56,416 nucleotides of DNA from an uncultured Anaerotignum sp. (lineage in GTDB: Bacteria > Bacillota > Clostridia > Lachnospirales > Anaerotignaceae): contig CAJTQX010000015.1 in the NCBI GenBank assembly GCA_910578425.1, forward strand, positions 534-56,949. The letters run 5' to 3'. Shown piece by piece: positions 34,457 through 42,401 of this stretch (positions are counted from its first letter, which is position 1; each line of letters opens with the position of its first letter). The notes under the pieces were generated by a model that worked only from the letters and a program-made list of their open reading frames with translations, made no database searches and was not told the origin of the DNA. The position numbers were made by a program, and so were the translations under genes.

Positions 34457-35716
34457 ATCAAACGGACATTACAGGGAATATCCCTTTTTACAGCATTATT
34501 CGCGCTTTCGGCGCAGCCCGCGTTTGCTGCGGTGAACGTTACGCTGGACGGCGCGCCTCTGGCGTTTGAAGCCGCGCCGGTGATAGAAAACGGGCGGGTG
34601 ATGGTACCAATGCGCGGCATATTGCAGCCGCTGGGTTATACGGTGCAGTGGAACGAGGAGGAGCAGACCGTTCTGGCAGAAAAGAACGGCGTATCCATTT
34701 CTTTGCCGCCTGGCAGGGATACGGCAGTTGTAAACGGCAGCACTGTGCCGCTGGACGCGCCTGCGCGCATCATACAGGAGCGGACGTTTGTCCCTCTGCG
34801 GTTTCTGGCGGAGCACAGCGGCGCGCAGGTGCTTTGGGACGGCGCGACAGAAACGGTTTCCATACGTTCCGCCATTGCAGACGATCCGACAGAGCGCGTG
34901 AAGGAATCGGCGGTATATATCCAGACGAACAAAATGCAGGGCAGTGGTATCGTGCTGTCTGCGGACGGTCTGATTGCCACAAATTTCCATGTGCTGGAAA
35001 ATGCTTCGACTGCGCAGTTTGTGTTTTATGACGGCTCGATTTATCAGGGAGATGCGGTTGTTGTGGGACTGTCCCCGCAGGAGGATATCGCGCTGGTGCG
35101 TATTGGCAGAACAGGGCTGACGCCCGCAACGCCCGTTACAGGTGTGCGGGAGGGGGAAGCAGTTTATGCCGTTGGTTCTCCGGACGGTAAACGGAACACT
35201 GTCACCAGCGGTATTGTGCAGGGGGTTGACAGAGATGTGATTTCCGCTACGGCAGTGATTGAGCATGGCAGCAGTGGCGGCGGGCTGTTCAACGCCTCCG
35301 GCGGGCTGATCGGCATAACCTCGTTTTTCGGGGAAGGACAGTATTTCTCCGTTCCCATTGCGCAGGTGCTGGCGGTTCCGCAGAACCTTTCCATACCTCT
35401 GAGCGAAATGAAAACGTATGCGTATACGCCGGACGCGCCGCAGAATCTGCGCTGTGAGCTGGACGAAAACGGTTATGCCAATGTTTCATGGTCGCCGGTG
35501 TATGGCGCGGAGTATTATACTGTTTACGCGTCTGCAACGCCGGACGGTACATTTCGCCTGTTGAAAAATAATACACTGGGCGGTGAAAAATGGTATTGGG
35601 GCTTCCCGCAGGCATTCGGAATTTCTTCCCGAAATGGCGAATCCATTTACGTTAAGGTTTCTGCAACCGTATACGGAAAGGAAACGCCGCAGAGCGAAAC
35701 GCTGAAGGTAAGCTGA
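34457..35716 (+). CDS. Secreted trypsin-like protease with copper-amine-oxidase-like N-domain, non-standard start
   Basis: The inferred product has 419 residues. A signal peptide is followed by a copper-amine-oxidase-N domain (about 28-115; V-P-M-R-G-I-L-Q-P-L-G and F-V-P-L-R-F-L-A-E), a wall-associated module. A trypsin/HtrA-like domain (about 135-300) has the Ser in E-H-G-S-S-G-G-G, His in A-T-N-F-H-V-L and Asp in E-D-I-A-L-V. A fibronectin-III-like end (about 320-419) follows. The signal peptide reads K-R-T-L-Q-G-I-S-L-F-T-A-L-F-A-L and is preceded by ATC, not ATG. No ATG, GTG or TTG exists in frame after the stop at 34412 until 34532, which would lose the signal. An AGGA site lies about 9 bases before ATC. 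Confidence 0.75.
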   Translation: MKRTLQGISLFTALFALSAQPAFAAVNVTLDGAPLAFEAAPVIENGRVMVPMRGILQPLGYTVQWNEEEQTVLAEKNGVSISLPPGRDTAVVNGSTVPLDAPARIIQERTFVPLRFLAEHSGAQVLWDGATETVSIRSAIADDPTERVKESAVYIQTNKMQGSGIVLSADGLIATNFHVLENASTAQFVFYDGSIYQGDAVVVGLSPQEDIALVRIGRTGLTPATPVTGVREGEAVYAVGSPDGKRNTVTSGIVQGVDRDVISATAVIEHGSSGGGLFNASGGLIGITSFFGEGQYFSVPIAQVLAVPQNLSIPLSEMKTYAYTPDAPQNLRCELDENGYANVSWSPVYGAEYYTVYASATPDGTFRLLKNNTLGGEKWYWGFPQAFGISSRNGESIYVKVSATVYGKETPQSETLKVS

Positions 35717-35735
35717 AAATTTGGAGGTGTTGGAA

Positions 35736-36236
35736 ATGTTTCGGGAAATGAGGCGAAAAAGGCAACAGATAAGCCCTGCGGAATGTGAAGAAATTCTGCG
35801 CAGGGGGACTTTCGGCGTGCTGGCGGCGGAGGGGGACGGCGGCTATCCCTATGCTGTGCCGCTCAATTATGTTTATGAAAATGGAAGGCTTTATTTCCAC
35901 TGTGCGAAAGAGGGGCATAAGCTGGACGCTGTGCGGCGGAATAAGAAGGCGTCTTTCTGCGTGATTGACAGGGACACCATTGTGCCGGAGGAATATACCA
36001 GCTATTTCCGCAGCGTTATTGTTTTTGGAGAAATGCGCATTTTGGAAGATGAAGCGGAAAAATGGAACGCGATGGAGCGGCTTTCTCAGAAATACGCGCC
36101 GGAAGACAGTCCGGAAAACCGCCGCAGGGCGATCGAAAAGGACTGGGCACCGCTTTGTGCTCTGGAACTTGCCATTGTCCATATGAGCGGCAAAGAGGCG
36201 ATTGAACTGGTGCGGGAAAAGGAAAAGAATCCATAA
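35736..36236 (+). CDS. Pyridoxamine 5'-phosphate oxidase-fold protein (NimA-like)
   Basis: This 166-residue flavin-binding-like protein has the split-barrel pattern G-T-F-G-V-L-A, then Y-P-Y-A-V-P-L-N-Y-V-Y near residue 38. F-H-C-A-K-E-G-H-K-L-D near 60 contains the conserved His of the NimA/nitroimidazole-reductase-like subgroup. The partner flavin and substrate are unknown. The ATG at 35736 has GGAGGTG upstream. It follows the protease gene by 19 bases and could be co-transcribed with it. Confidence 0.85.
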   Translation: MFREMRRKRQQISPAECEEILRRGTFGVLAAEGDGGYPYAVPLNYVYENGRLYFHCAKEGHKLDAVRRNKKASFCVIDRDTIVPEEYTSYFRSVIVFGEMRILEDEAEKWNAMERLSQKYAPEDSPENRRRAIEKDWAPLCALELAIVHMSGKEAIELVREKEKNP

Positions 36237-36429
36237 AACTGCCCTGAACGGATGGCGGCTTGTCTTACAACTGAGGGGGTAAATTGTATTATTTCACAAA
36301 CATGATGGGATTTTACTTTACGCGCCCTCTTTTTTTGTGCTAAAATACAAAGAGAAGTTGGTACTCTGTATACATAAGCGGTATTTCAGACAAATCTCCG
36401 CGGCTTGAGAAAAAGGAAAGGTGAGAGCG

Positions 36430-37737
36430 ATGAACAAATTTCAGGAAATGTATCAGGCAAAGAAGAAAACGCCAGAAGAAGTGGCGATGTATGTAAAATC
36501 CGGCGATGTATGCGCCTGCCCGACCTGCTTGGAGGAGCCTACGGCGATTTGTGCTGCCGTTGCGGAACGCGCGCGCCGCGGCGAACTGACAGGCGTTGTC
36601 CATCATGCAACGCTGTCCGCAAAGGGCGGCGAATTTATGAATCCCGAATTGAAGGGGAAATATGATTATGTTTCCTGGTTCACAGGCGGAGCAGGCCGAA
36701 AAGCGATACAGCAGGGCCATTATACCTATATTCCCAACAGCTACAGCACGATTCCCGGCTATTGGCGTGACATTCAGCCGCGTCTGGATGTTTTCTATGC
36801 AGAGGTTTCCCCGATGGATAAACACGGCTATTTCAGCTGCGGCATGTCCGGCGCGGAAGTTCCGGCGATGAAGAGCAAGGCCGCTATTATTCTGCTTGAT
36901 GTAAACGATAAAATGCCCCGCGTAATGGGGAATAACTTTATACATATTTCCGAGGTTACCGCGCTCTGCGAATCCTCCAGAGAGCTGCTGACGCTCGAGG
37001 CCGCTCCGCTGACGGAAGTGGACAAAAAAATCGGTCAGATGATTGCAGACGAAGTACCCAACGGCGCGACGCTCCAGTTGGGCATCGGCGGCATTCCCAA
37101 CGCGGTAGGCGTGCTTTTGCAGGACAAACGGGATCTGGGTATCCATACGGAAATGTTCACCGACAGCATGGTTGATCTGATTACCTGCGGCGCGGTTACA
37201 AATATGAAGAAGCCTATCAACGTTGGCAAGACGATTGCCACGCTGGCATGGGGCACAAAGAAAATGTACGATTACATGGACGATAACCCCGCGTTTGAGA
37301 TGCATCCGGTAGATTATACCAACGACCCGAATGTGATTGGGATGCACGACAACTTTATTTCTGTAAACGCATGTGTGGAAATCGACCTGTTCGGTCAGGT
37401 CTGCGCAGAAAGCCTCGGTACGCTGCATTACAGCGGCTCCGGCGGACAGGTGGACTTTGTGCGCGGCGCGAACCTTTCCAAAGGCGGCAAAGGCTTTATC
37501 GCAATGACTTCTACGGCGAAAAACGGCACGATTTCCAAAATCAAGCCTATCCTGACGCCCGGCTCTATTGTGACAACAAGCAAAAACGAAGTGGATTTCC
37601 TTGTTACGGAGCATAATATTGTGCGGCTGAAAGGGCAGACGGCAAGCGAACGTGCGAAAATGATTATTTCCCTTGCTGCGCCTGAGTTCCGCGAAGAACT
37701 GGAATTTGAAGCGAAGAAAATGAATTTGATTATTTAA
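36430..37737 (+). CDS. Acetyl-CoA hydrolase/transferase family CoA-transferase
   Basis: This 435-residue enzyme of the 4-hydroxybutyrate/butyryl-CoA:acetate CoA-transferase family moves CoA between acyl groups and acetate. Family blocks are clear: H-H-A-T-L-S near residue 58, Y-x-x-V-S-P-M-D-K-H-G-Y-F-S near 125, G-I-G-G-I-P-N-A-V near 218. The proposed catalytic Glu lies in H-T-E-M-F-T-D-S near 241. G-S-G-G-Q-V-D-F near 340 completes the CoA site. In fermenting anaerobes it ends butyrate or propionate pathways and gains acetyl-CoA for ATP formation. It stands alone, without crotonase or dehydrogenase genes, so substrate identity is open. Confidence 0.9.
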   Translation: MNKFQEMYQAKKKTPEEVAMYVKSGDVCACPTCLEEPTAICAAVAERARRGELTGVVHHATLSAKGGEFMNPELKGKYDYVSWFTGGAGRKAIQQGHYTYIPNSYSTIPGYWRDIQPRLDVFYAEVSPMDKHGYFSCGMSGAEVPAMKSKAAIILLDVNDKMPRVMGNNFIHISEVTALCESSRELLTLEAAPLTEVDKKIGQMIADEVPNGATLQLGIGGIPNAVGVLLQDKRDLGIHTEMFTDSMVDLITCGAVTNMKKPINVGKTIATLAWGTKKMYDYMDDNPAFEMHPVDYTNDPNVIGMHDNFISVNACVEIDLFGQVCAESLGTLHYSGSGGQVDFVRGANLSKGGKGFIAMTSTAKNGTISKIKPILTPGSIVTTSKNEVDFLVTEHNIVRLKGQTASERAKMIISLAAPEFREELEFEAKKMNLII

Positions 37738-37742
37738 GTCAT

Positions 37743-37791
37743 AAAAAAGGCCCCTTTGAGCTGGATTTATCTGCTGAAAAGGGGCTTTTTT
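37743..37791. terminator. Bidirectional terminator
   Basis: AAAAAAGGCCCCTTT pairs with AAAAGGGGCTTTTTT between the convergent CoA-transferase and deaminase genes, with T runs both ways. Confidence 0.85.
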
Positions 37792-37821
37792 CTATGTTTT
37801 GTCTGGCGGTGCTCCGGAATG

Positions 37822-38265
37822 TCAGTCCATTACGACAATTTCTATTCCTGCCTCATCAAGGATGCTGCGGGAAAGCTCATCAGGGTATTCGCCCTTGTGC
37901 ACGATGCGGACGATGCCTGCGTTGACGAGCATTTTGGCGCAGATGACGCAGGGCTGGAGTGTGATGTATATGGTGCAGCCTTCTGTGCTGACGCCGGTTT
38001 TTGCCGCCTGTATGATAGCGTTTTGTTCGGCGTGCAATGCGCGGCAGAGTTCATGCCTCTGGCCGGAAGGGATGCCCAGACGTTCGCGTTCACAGCTGCC
38101 GATTTCTGTACAATGGCGCAGACCGGAAGGCGCGCCGTTATAGCCTGTTGTTATGATGCGGTTTTCGCGGACGATAACCGCGCCGACCTGTCGGCGAAGA
38201 CAGGTGGAGCGTGTTTTTACGATTTCCGCTATCTGCATAAAGTACTCGTCCCAGCTTACTCTCAT
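37822..38265 (-). CDS. dCMP deaminase family protein
   Basis: This 147-residue zinc deaminase has H-A-E-Q-N near residue 70 and P-C-V-I-C near 100, which hold the zinc and catalytic Glu. V-G-A-V-I-V and Y-N-G-A-P-S-G also match ComE/dCMP deaminases. These turn dCMP into dUMP for thymidylate synthesis. An AGGAGG site lies 7 bases before the ATG at 38265. It is monocistronic, with a chain of intergenic repeats directly upstream. Confidence 0.92.
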   Translation of the reverse strand: MRVSWDEYFMQIAEIVKTRSTCLRRQVGAVIVRENRIITTGYNGAPSGLRHCTEIGSCERERLGIPSGQRHELCRALHAEQNAIIQAAKTGVSTEGCTIYITLQPCVICAKMLVNAGIVRIVHKGEYPDELSRSILDEAGIEIVVMD

Positions 38266-38278
38266 TTTTATTCCTCCT

Positions 38279-38345
38279 AAAGACCTTGGGGACGCTGTCC
38301 CCAATACCCCTGCAAGCCCTTTAAAAAGGGCTTGATCCCAAACCT
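38279..38345 (-). repeat. Hairpin-chain repeat, minus orientation
   Basis: AAGACCTTGGGGAC and GTCCCCAA form one stem, CAAGCCCTTT and AAAGGGCTTG the next, and GATCCC ends it. It is the first of four copies in alternating orientation that fill the 473 bases between the deaminase and DUF951 genes. Confidence 0.8.
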
Positions 38346-38404
38346 TAATTGCGGAAAACTGCGTTTTCCGGATGCAAAAGATAATGCAGAATGTTTTTCG
38401 CACC

Positions 38405-38492
38405 CACCGCAAAACGCAGTTTTGCGGCAACCCAGGGTCAAGGGGGCGGGTGCCCCCTTGCGGGAGTTTGAGGGCAGGGCCCTCAAGGTTTT
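38405..38492 (+). repeat. Hairpin-chain repeat, plus orientation
   Basis: CCGCAAAACGCAGTTTTGCGG is followed by CAAGGGGGCGGGTGCCCCCTTG and TGAGGGCAGGGCCCTCA, then AGGTTTTTT. Every stem is intact with its own sequence. Confidence 0.8.
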
Positions 38493-38526
38493 TTACTCCT
38501 CTTATGGCAGAACATTCTTCAATTTA

Positions 38527-38606
38527 AGACCGCGGGGCTCTGCCCCGCACCCTGCAAGGGCTTTCAGCCCTTGACCCGTTTTCAGCCGCACAAATGTGCG
38601 GCTGTG
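38527..38606 (-). repeat. Hairpin-chain repeat, minus orientation
   Basis: AGACCGCGGGGCTCTGCCCCGC, then CAAGGGCTTTCAGCCCTTG, then the hairpin CAGCCGCACAAATGTGCGGCTG. The first stem again differs in sequence but not in form. Confidence 0.8.
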
Positions 38607-38647
38607 GGCTTGTTTGCTTTTTTGCATATGCTGCCCGATAGCAGTTT

Positions 38648-38740
38648 CAGACGCATGAAATGCGGCTGGCAATAAAGTTTAGGGTCAAGCCCTTTTCAAA
38701 GGGCTTGCAGGGGGTTGGGGACGGAGTCCCCAAGGTCTTT
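38648..38740 (+). repeat. Hairpin-chain repeat, plus orientation
   Basis: CAGACGCATGAAATGCGGCTG, then CAAGCCCTTTTCAAAGGGCTTG, TTGGGGACGGAGTCCCCAA and GGTCTTT. The first half is nearly identical to the copy at 40755. It ends at the stop codon of the DUF951 gene. Confidence 0.85.
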
Positions 38741-38924
38741 ACTCCTCTTTTGGCAGTACCTTTTTGACGTTTTTCTCGAACTTTACGCGCGGCAGCATGA
38801 CCATGTGCCCGCAGCCGCAGCATTTGATGCGGAAATCAATGCCTGTACGCAGTATTTCCCACTGCACAGACCCACAGGGGTGCTTTTTCTTCATCTGCAC
38901 AATATCTCCAACGGCAAAATCCAT
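38739..38924 (-). CDS. DUF951 family protein
   Basis: This 61-residue protein belongs to DUF951, small cytosolic proteins of Firmicutes with the pattern G-D-I-V-Q-M-K-K-x-H-P-C-G and I-K-C-x-G-C-G-H. The Cys and His residues look like a zinc site. The function is unknown. It starts 3 bases after the stop of the MscS channel gene, the usual pairing in Clostridia, and is co-transcribed with it. Confidence 0.9.
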   Translation of the reverse strand: MDFAVGDIVQMKKKHPCGSVQWEILRTGIDFRIKCCGCGHMVMLPRVKFEKNVKKVLPKEE

Positions 38925-38927
38925 GCG

Positions 38928-39800
38928 TTATGCCTCCTTTTCCTGCACAATATGGATGGTACACTGCGGGAACGGGATATCAATGCCCTCTTTGTCGAAC
39001 CGGTTCTTAATCCGGCGGCGCAGCTCCGCCTCTACAGCGGGGTTGGTCTTTATCTTGCATTTTGCAACGACCTTAATCGTCACAGCAGAATCATCCAGTC
39101 CTGTAACACCGGCAACAACGGGCGTTTCCAGAAGGCTTTCCATATCCGATGTTTTCTGCATTTCGTCCGTTAAAACGGCGATGGCGTGGTCGATGCTTTC
39201 GCCGTATGCAATACCCACGGTGACAACGGCGTTGATATAATCCCGGCAGAGGTTTGTGACTGTTCCGACGGAGCCATTCGGGATGATATGGACGCAGCCC
39301 TGCACATCGCGCAGCTTCGTGGAGCGCAGTGTGACGCTTTCTACTGTGCCGGTGATGCCCTGTATGGTGACGATGTCGCCGACTGCGTAATTATCTTCGA
39401 ACAGGATAAAAAAGCCGCTCATCATATCCGTGGCGATCCCCTGTGCGCCCAAGCCGATGGCAACGGAGCCCGCGCTGGCAATGACGACAAGGGAGGCGTC
39501 CGCAACGCCGAGCTGCCTGAGGATGGAGAAAAGGCCGATAAAATACACGACGTATTTCAGTATGCTGGATGTGATGGAGGTGAGCGTGTTCGCCTTGCGC
39601 TCCGACATTGCCATATACTGCTTCTGCGTCTGTTTCTGGAGGATTTTTTTCACCACCGCGCTGGAAAGGCGGATCAAAATCCAGCAGAGCACGAGCGTGC
39701 CGATAATTTGCAGCAGCTTGATGCCCAAGGGCATTGCGACAGCCAGCCATTTTCCGACCGTTGGGTCTAATACGCTGACGGTTGTTTCAATCTTTTCCAT
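38928..39800 (-). CDS. MscS-type mechanosensitive ion channel
   Basis: This 290-residue membrane channel opens under hypo-osmotic stress. Three N-terminal hydrophobic helices (about 20-130) are followed by the pore-lining TM3 with A-G-S-V-A-I-G-L-G-A-Q-G. A beta domain carries G-D-I-V-T-I-Q-G-I-T-G-T-V-E near 165, and an alpha-beta vestibule ends the protein. AGGAGG lies 10 bases before the ATG. It is first in an operon with DUF951. The amidotransferase gene lies 21 bases upstream on the same strand and may belong to the same transcript. Confidence 0.93.
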   Translation of the reverse strand: MEKIETTVSVLDPTVGKWLAVAMPLGIKLLQIIGTLVLCWILIRLSSAVVKKILQKQTQKQYMAMSERKANTLTSITSSILKYVVYFIGLFSILRQLGVADASLVVIASAGSVAIGLGAQGIATDMMSGFFILFEDNYAVGDIVTIQGITGTVESVTLRSTKLRDVQGCVHIIPNGSVGTVTNLCRDYINAVVTVGIAYGESIDHAIAVLTDEMQKTSDMESLLETPVVAGVTGLDDSAVTIKVVAKCKIKTNPAVEAELRRRIKNRFDKEGIDIPFPQCTIHIVQEKEA

Positions 39801-39821
39801 ATGAGAGATACCTCCTTTGTT

Positions 39822-40523
39822 TTACCGCCCAGCCGCCCGCACAAAGGCGGAAAACAACAGGGCCTGGTCTTGGGTTTTCATCGCTTCGGGGTGCCACTGC
39901 ACGCCCAGCGCAAAGGCTGCGTTTTGCCGTTCGATGGCTTCTATGACGCCGTCCGTACTGTGCGCCGCGGCAGAAAAACCATTCCCCAGCCGCGCGACTG
40001 CCTGATGGTGGAAGGAATTGACCGCGACGTTTTTTTTGCCCCAAAGCGCGGCGAGCAGGCTGTTTTCCTCCGGCGTGACGCTGTGCGTGGCATGCGGGCG
40101 GGGAGCCTGCTGGCTGTGCTTGAGCGTTGAGCCGGTCTGCGTGGGGATATCCTGAAAAATCGTGCCGCCAGCAGCGATATTCATGACCTGCATACCCCGA
40201 CAGATGCCAAACATGGGCAGACCCGATTCCAGCGCGGCGCGGCAGAGCGTAAGCTCAAAGCTGTCCCGCAGGGGCGTGATTTCGCCGTTTTGCCGGAGGG
40301 GTTCCTCGCCGAACAAAAGCGGGTCGATATCGCCGCCGCCGGACAGGAGAATGCCGTCTAAAAAATCCGGCAGGGCGTTCGGTTTTGTTTCCGGCTCTGC
40401 GGAGGGGAACAGCAGGACAGGAATGCCGCCAGCGGTTTCTATGGCGGCTGCATAATCCCGATGGAGGGAAAACAGTCCGGTTTCGTGGACGTAATTTGGC
40501 GTGATGCCTATGACTGGCTTCAT
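39822..40523 (-). CDS. Gamma-glutamyl-GABA hydrolase-like class I amidotransferase
   Basis: This 233-residue protein of the PuuD/peptidase C26 family has the nucleophile Cys in F-G-I-C-R-G-M-Q near residue 104 and the His-Glu pair in Q-W-H-P-E-A near 213. L-S-G-G-G-D-I-D-P is characteristic of this family. PuuD releases GABA from gamma-glutamyl-GABA in putrescine breakdown, but many relatives cleave other gamma-glutamyl amides; no polyamine genes adjoin. GAGGTG lies 6 bases before the ATG at 40523. Confidence 0.88.
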   Translation of the reverse strand: MKPVIGITPNYVHETGLFSLHRDYAAAIETAGGIPVLLFPSAEPETKPNALPDFLDGILLSGGGDIDPLLFGEEPLRQNGEITPLRDSFELTLCRAALESGLPMFGICRGMQVMNIAAGGTIFQDIPTQTGSTLKHSQQAPRPHATHSVTPEENSLLAALWGKKNVAVNSFHHQAVARLGNGFSAAAHSTDGVIEAIERQNAAFALGVQWHPEAMKTQDQALLFSAFVRAAGR

Positions 40524-40754
40524 GCGATGCACCTCGATGCGATTGCTTTACTAACAGTATACAAAAGGAAGGGGAATTTTGCAATGGCGGACAGTGAAAC
40601 TTTTTGCGCTGTGCTTGCCCTGCTTCGCGGCGTATGGTAAGATGAAGAAAAGGTATTTGCCCTGTTGACCCGTTTGCAGCCGTATGTTCCTGCGGCTGGG
40701 GAATTTTACAAGGGCTTTGGCTCTTGAAGATGCAGGCGTAATTGGGTTTACATT

Positions 40755-40850
40755 TTCAGACGCATGAAATGCGGCTGGCAATAAGGCTTGAGGTCAGGCC
40801 CTTTTCAAAGGGCTTGCAGAGGTTTGGAGGCAGAGCCTCCAGGGCTTTGA
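40755..40850 (+). repeat. Hairpin-chain repeat, plus orientation
   Basis: CAGACGCATGAAATGCGGCTG, then CAGGCCCTTTTCAAAGGGCTTG, TTGGAGGCAGAGCCTCCAG and GGCTTTG. The last stem has changed in both arms relative to the copy at 38648. It occupies the second half of the 351-base gap before the nucleosidase gene; the first half (40524-40754) shows no feature. Confidence 0.8.
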
Positions 40851-40874
40851 CTTTTAGAATTTAGGAGGCGTGAC

Positions 40875-41591
40875 ATGAAAACGATTGGCATTATTGGCGC
40901 GATGGAGGAAGAAATCGCGCATCTGAAGGAAAAACTGCACCATGTTACAACGGTAAAAGCCGCAGGTCTGGAATATTTTCACGGAAGCTACGGCGGAAAT
41001 AACATTGTGTTGGTGGTGAGCGGCATTGGCAAGGTAAATGCCGCCGTCTGCACACAGGCGATGATTGACCGCTTCGGTGTAGACTGTGTGATTAACACAG
41101 GCGTGGCAGGCGGTCTGATGGATGGTCTGCACATCGGCGATATCCTGATTTCCGCAGACGCCGTACAGCATGATATGGACACTTCCGCCCTGGGCGACCC
41201 TGTCGGCACGATTCCCCGGCTGTCGGAAAGTTATTTTCCGGCGGACGCGGGGCTGATTCAGCTTGCAAAGGAGGCGGCTGCCGAATCGGGCGAGGATTAT
41301 CAGGCGGTTGTGGGACGCGTTGCCAGCGGCGACCAGTTCATCGGCACAAAGGCGGGCAAGGAACGTATCCGCAGTACGGTGCAGGGCGACTGCGCCGAAA
41401 TGGAGGGAGCGGCGATTGCGCACGCCTGCTGGCTGAACGGTACGCCGTTTGTCGTAATCCGCGCGATTTCCGATGATGCAAATGAAGAGGCGGAAATGGA
41501 TTTCGGGCAGTTCAGCAAAATTGCCGCAAAGCGCAGCGGCGAGCTGGTGGAGAAAATGCTTGCCAGATTGTCTGCGCAGGTTGAAAATTGA
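40875..41591 (+). CDS. mtnN: 5'-methylthioadenosine/S-adenosylhomocysteine nucleosidase
   Basis: This 238-residue enzyme cleaves adenine from methylthioadenosine, S-adenosylhomocysteine and 5'-deoxyadenosine, the by-product of radical SAM enzymes. G-I-I-G-A-M-E-E-E starts the protein, N-T-G-V-A-G-G near residue 75 and E-M-E-G-A-A-I-A near 175 form the site, and the catalytic Asp is in R-A-I-S-D-D. AGGAGG lies upstream of the ATG. It is monocistronic. Confidence 0.95.
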   Translation: MKTIGIIGAMEEEIAHLKEKLHHVTTVKAAGLEYFHGSYGGNNIVLVVSGIGKVNAAVCTQAMIDRFGVDCVINTGVAGGLMDGLHIGDILISADAVQHDMDTSALGDPVGTIPRLSESYFPADAGLIQLAKEAAAESGEDYQAVVGRVASGDQFIGTKAGKERIRSTVQGDCAEMEGAAIAHACWLNGTPFVVIRAISDDANEEAEMDFGQFSKIAAKRSGELVEKMLARLSAQVEN

Positions 41592-41637
41592 ACAAAAAAA
41601 AGACCGTAAATTTTCTGTTTCATTTGCGGCTATCCTC

Positions 41638-41700
41638 TTGTAAAGCGGCAGGCGTTACTGTATAATGCAATCAGATATATTTGTTTGCGTACAAACAAAT
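41638..41700 (+). promoter_or_regulatory. Promoter with downstream perfect inverted repeat
   Basis: TTGTAA, 17 bases, TATAAT (41661-41666). Starting 13 bases after the -10, ATTTGTTTG and CAAACAAAT form a perfect 9-bp inverted repeat around CGTA (41679-41700). It sits at the transcript start, so it is either an operator or a 5' hairpin of the mRNA. It serves the gene at 41747. Confidence 0.7.
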
Positions 41701-41746
41701 CCATACAAGGAAAATACAGACATATCATTTATGAGGAGGAATTTCC

Positions 41747-42214
41747 ATGACTGCAAAAACCCATGGCTACATTACAAAAGAAATTGAACTGGAGCAGATT
41801 TATCAGTTTGTGCTGAAATATTTCGACCCGGAAGCCAAGGTAAACCGTTATGAAAACCGCTTCGGCGAAAGCAATGAAATGGCGATTTATTTTACTTATA
41901 AGGGTGAGGAACGCCGGCTGTTTACCATGATTTACAAGAGCCGTAAATTCTCCAAAAACGGTGAAAAGAACCGTATGGTATTCCTTGACCTGGATTACTG
42001 GGGGCACAGCGTAGAAATCATGCGTTCTGTGATTTCTTATTTCAGCGGCTGGCTGGATGAGAACGACTGCGACAAGGAAGAGGCATATTTCATTGAGGAG
42101 CAGCCGGACGGCGTTGCGCCCAACATCATCAAGATTACAAGAAAAGAGCTGAACAGACGGCTCGGCGGCATGGTTGTTATCATTGACGATGAGGAAGAAG
42201 CGGCAGCGGAATAA
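41747..42214 (+). CDS. Conserved-looking cytosolic protein of unknown function
   Basis: I do not recognise a family for this 155-residue protein. It has no signal or membrane segment. It is rich in aromatic and charged residues, with N-R-Y-E-N-R-F-G-E-S-N near 35, V-F-L-D-L-D-Y-W-G near 80 and an acidic end D-D-E-E-E-A-A-A-E. A GAGGAGGAA site precedes the ATG. A strong promoter with a palindrome at its start site suggests regulated, possibly high, expression. Confidence 0.65.
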   Translation: MTAKTHGYITKEIELEQIYQFVLKYFDPEAKVNRYENRFGESNEMAIYFTYKGEERRLFTMIYKSRKFSKNGEKNRMVFLDLDYWGHSVEIMRSVISYFSGWLDENDCDKEEAYFIEEQPDGVAPNIIKITRKELNRRLGGMVVIIDDEEEAAAE

Positions 42215-42339
42215 TGTAAAGAGCGGACAGCGTTTCCCAAAGATGGGGGACGCTGTTTTTGTGTGTAAAAGGGATTGATTGGAGTTATAGTTTTGGAGAT
42301 TCGGGGGAAAGTAGGAGAAAGAGGAGCCGTTCCTCATAA

Positions 42340-42385
42340 TCTCAGCCAATCGGCAGGGGTATTGGGGACAGAGTCCCAGAGGTCA
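42340..42385 (+). repeat. Partial hairpin-chain repeat
   Basis: GGCAGGGGTATTGGGGACAG, then AGTCCCAGAGGTC is the end module of the family without its first stem. It lies 20 bases before the PrsW-like gene. Confidence 0.5.
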
Positions 42386-42401
42386 GAAAAGAGGGAATTG
42401 C

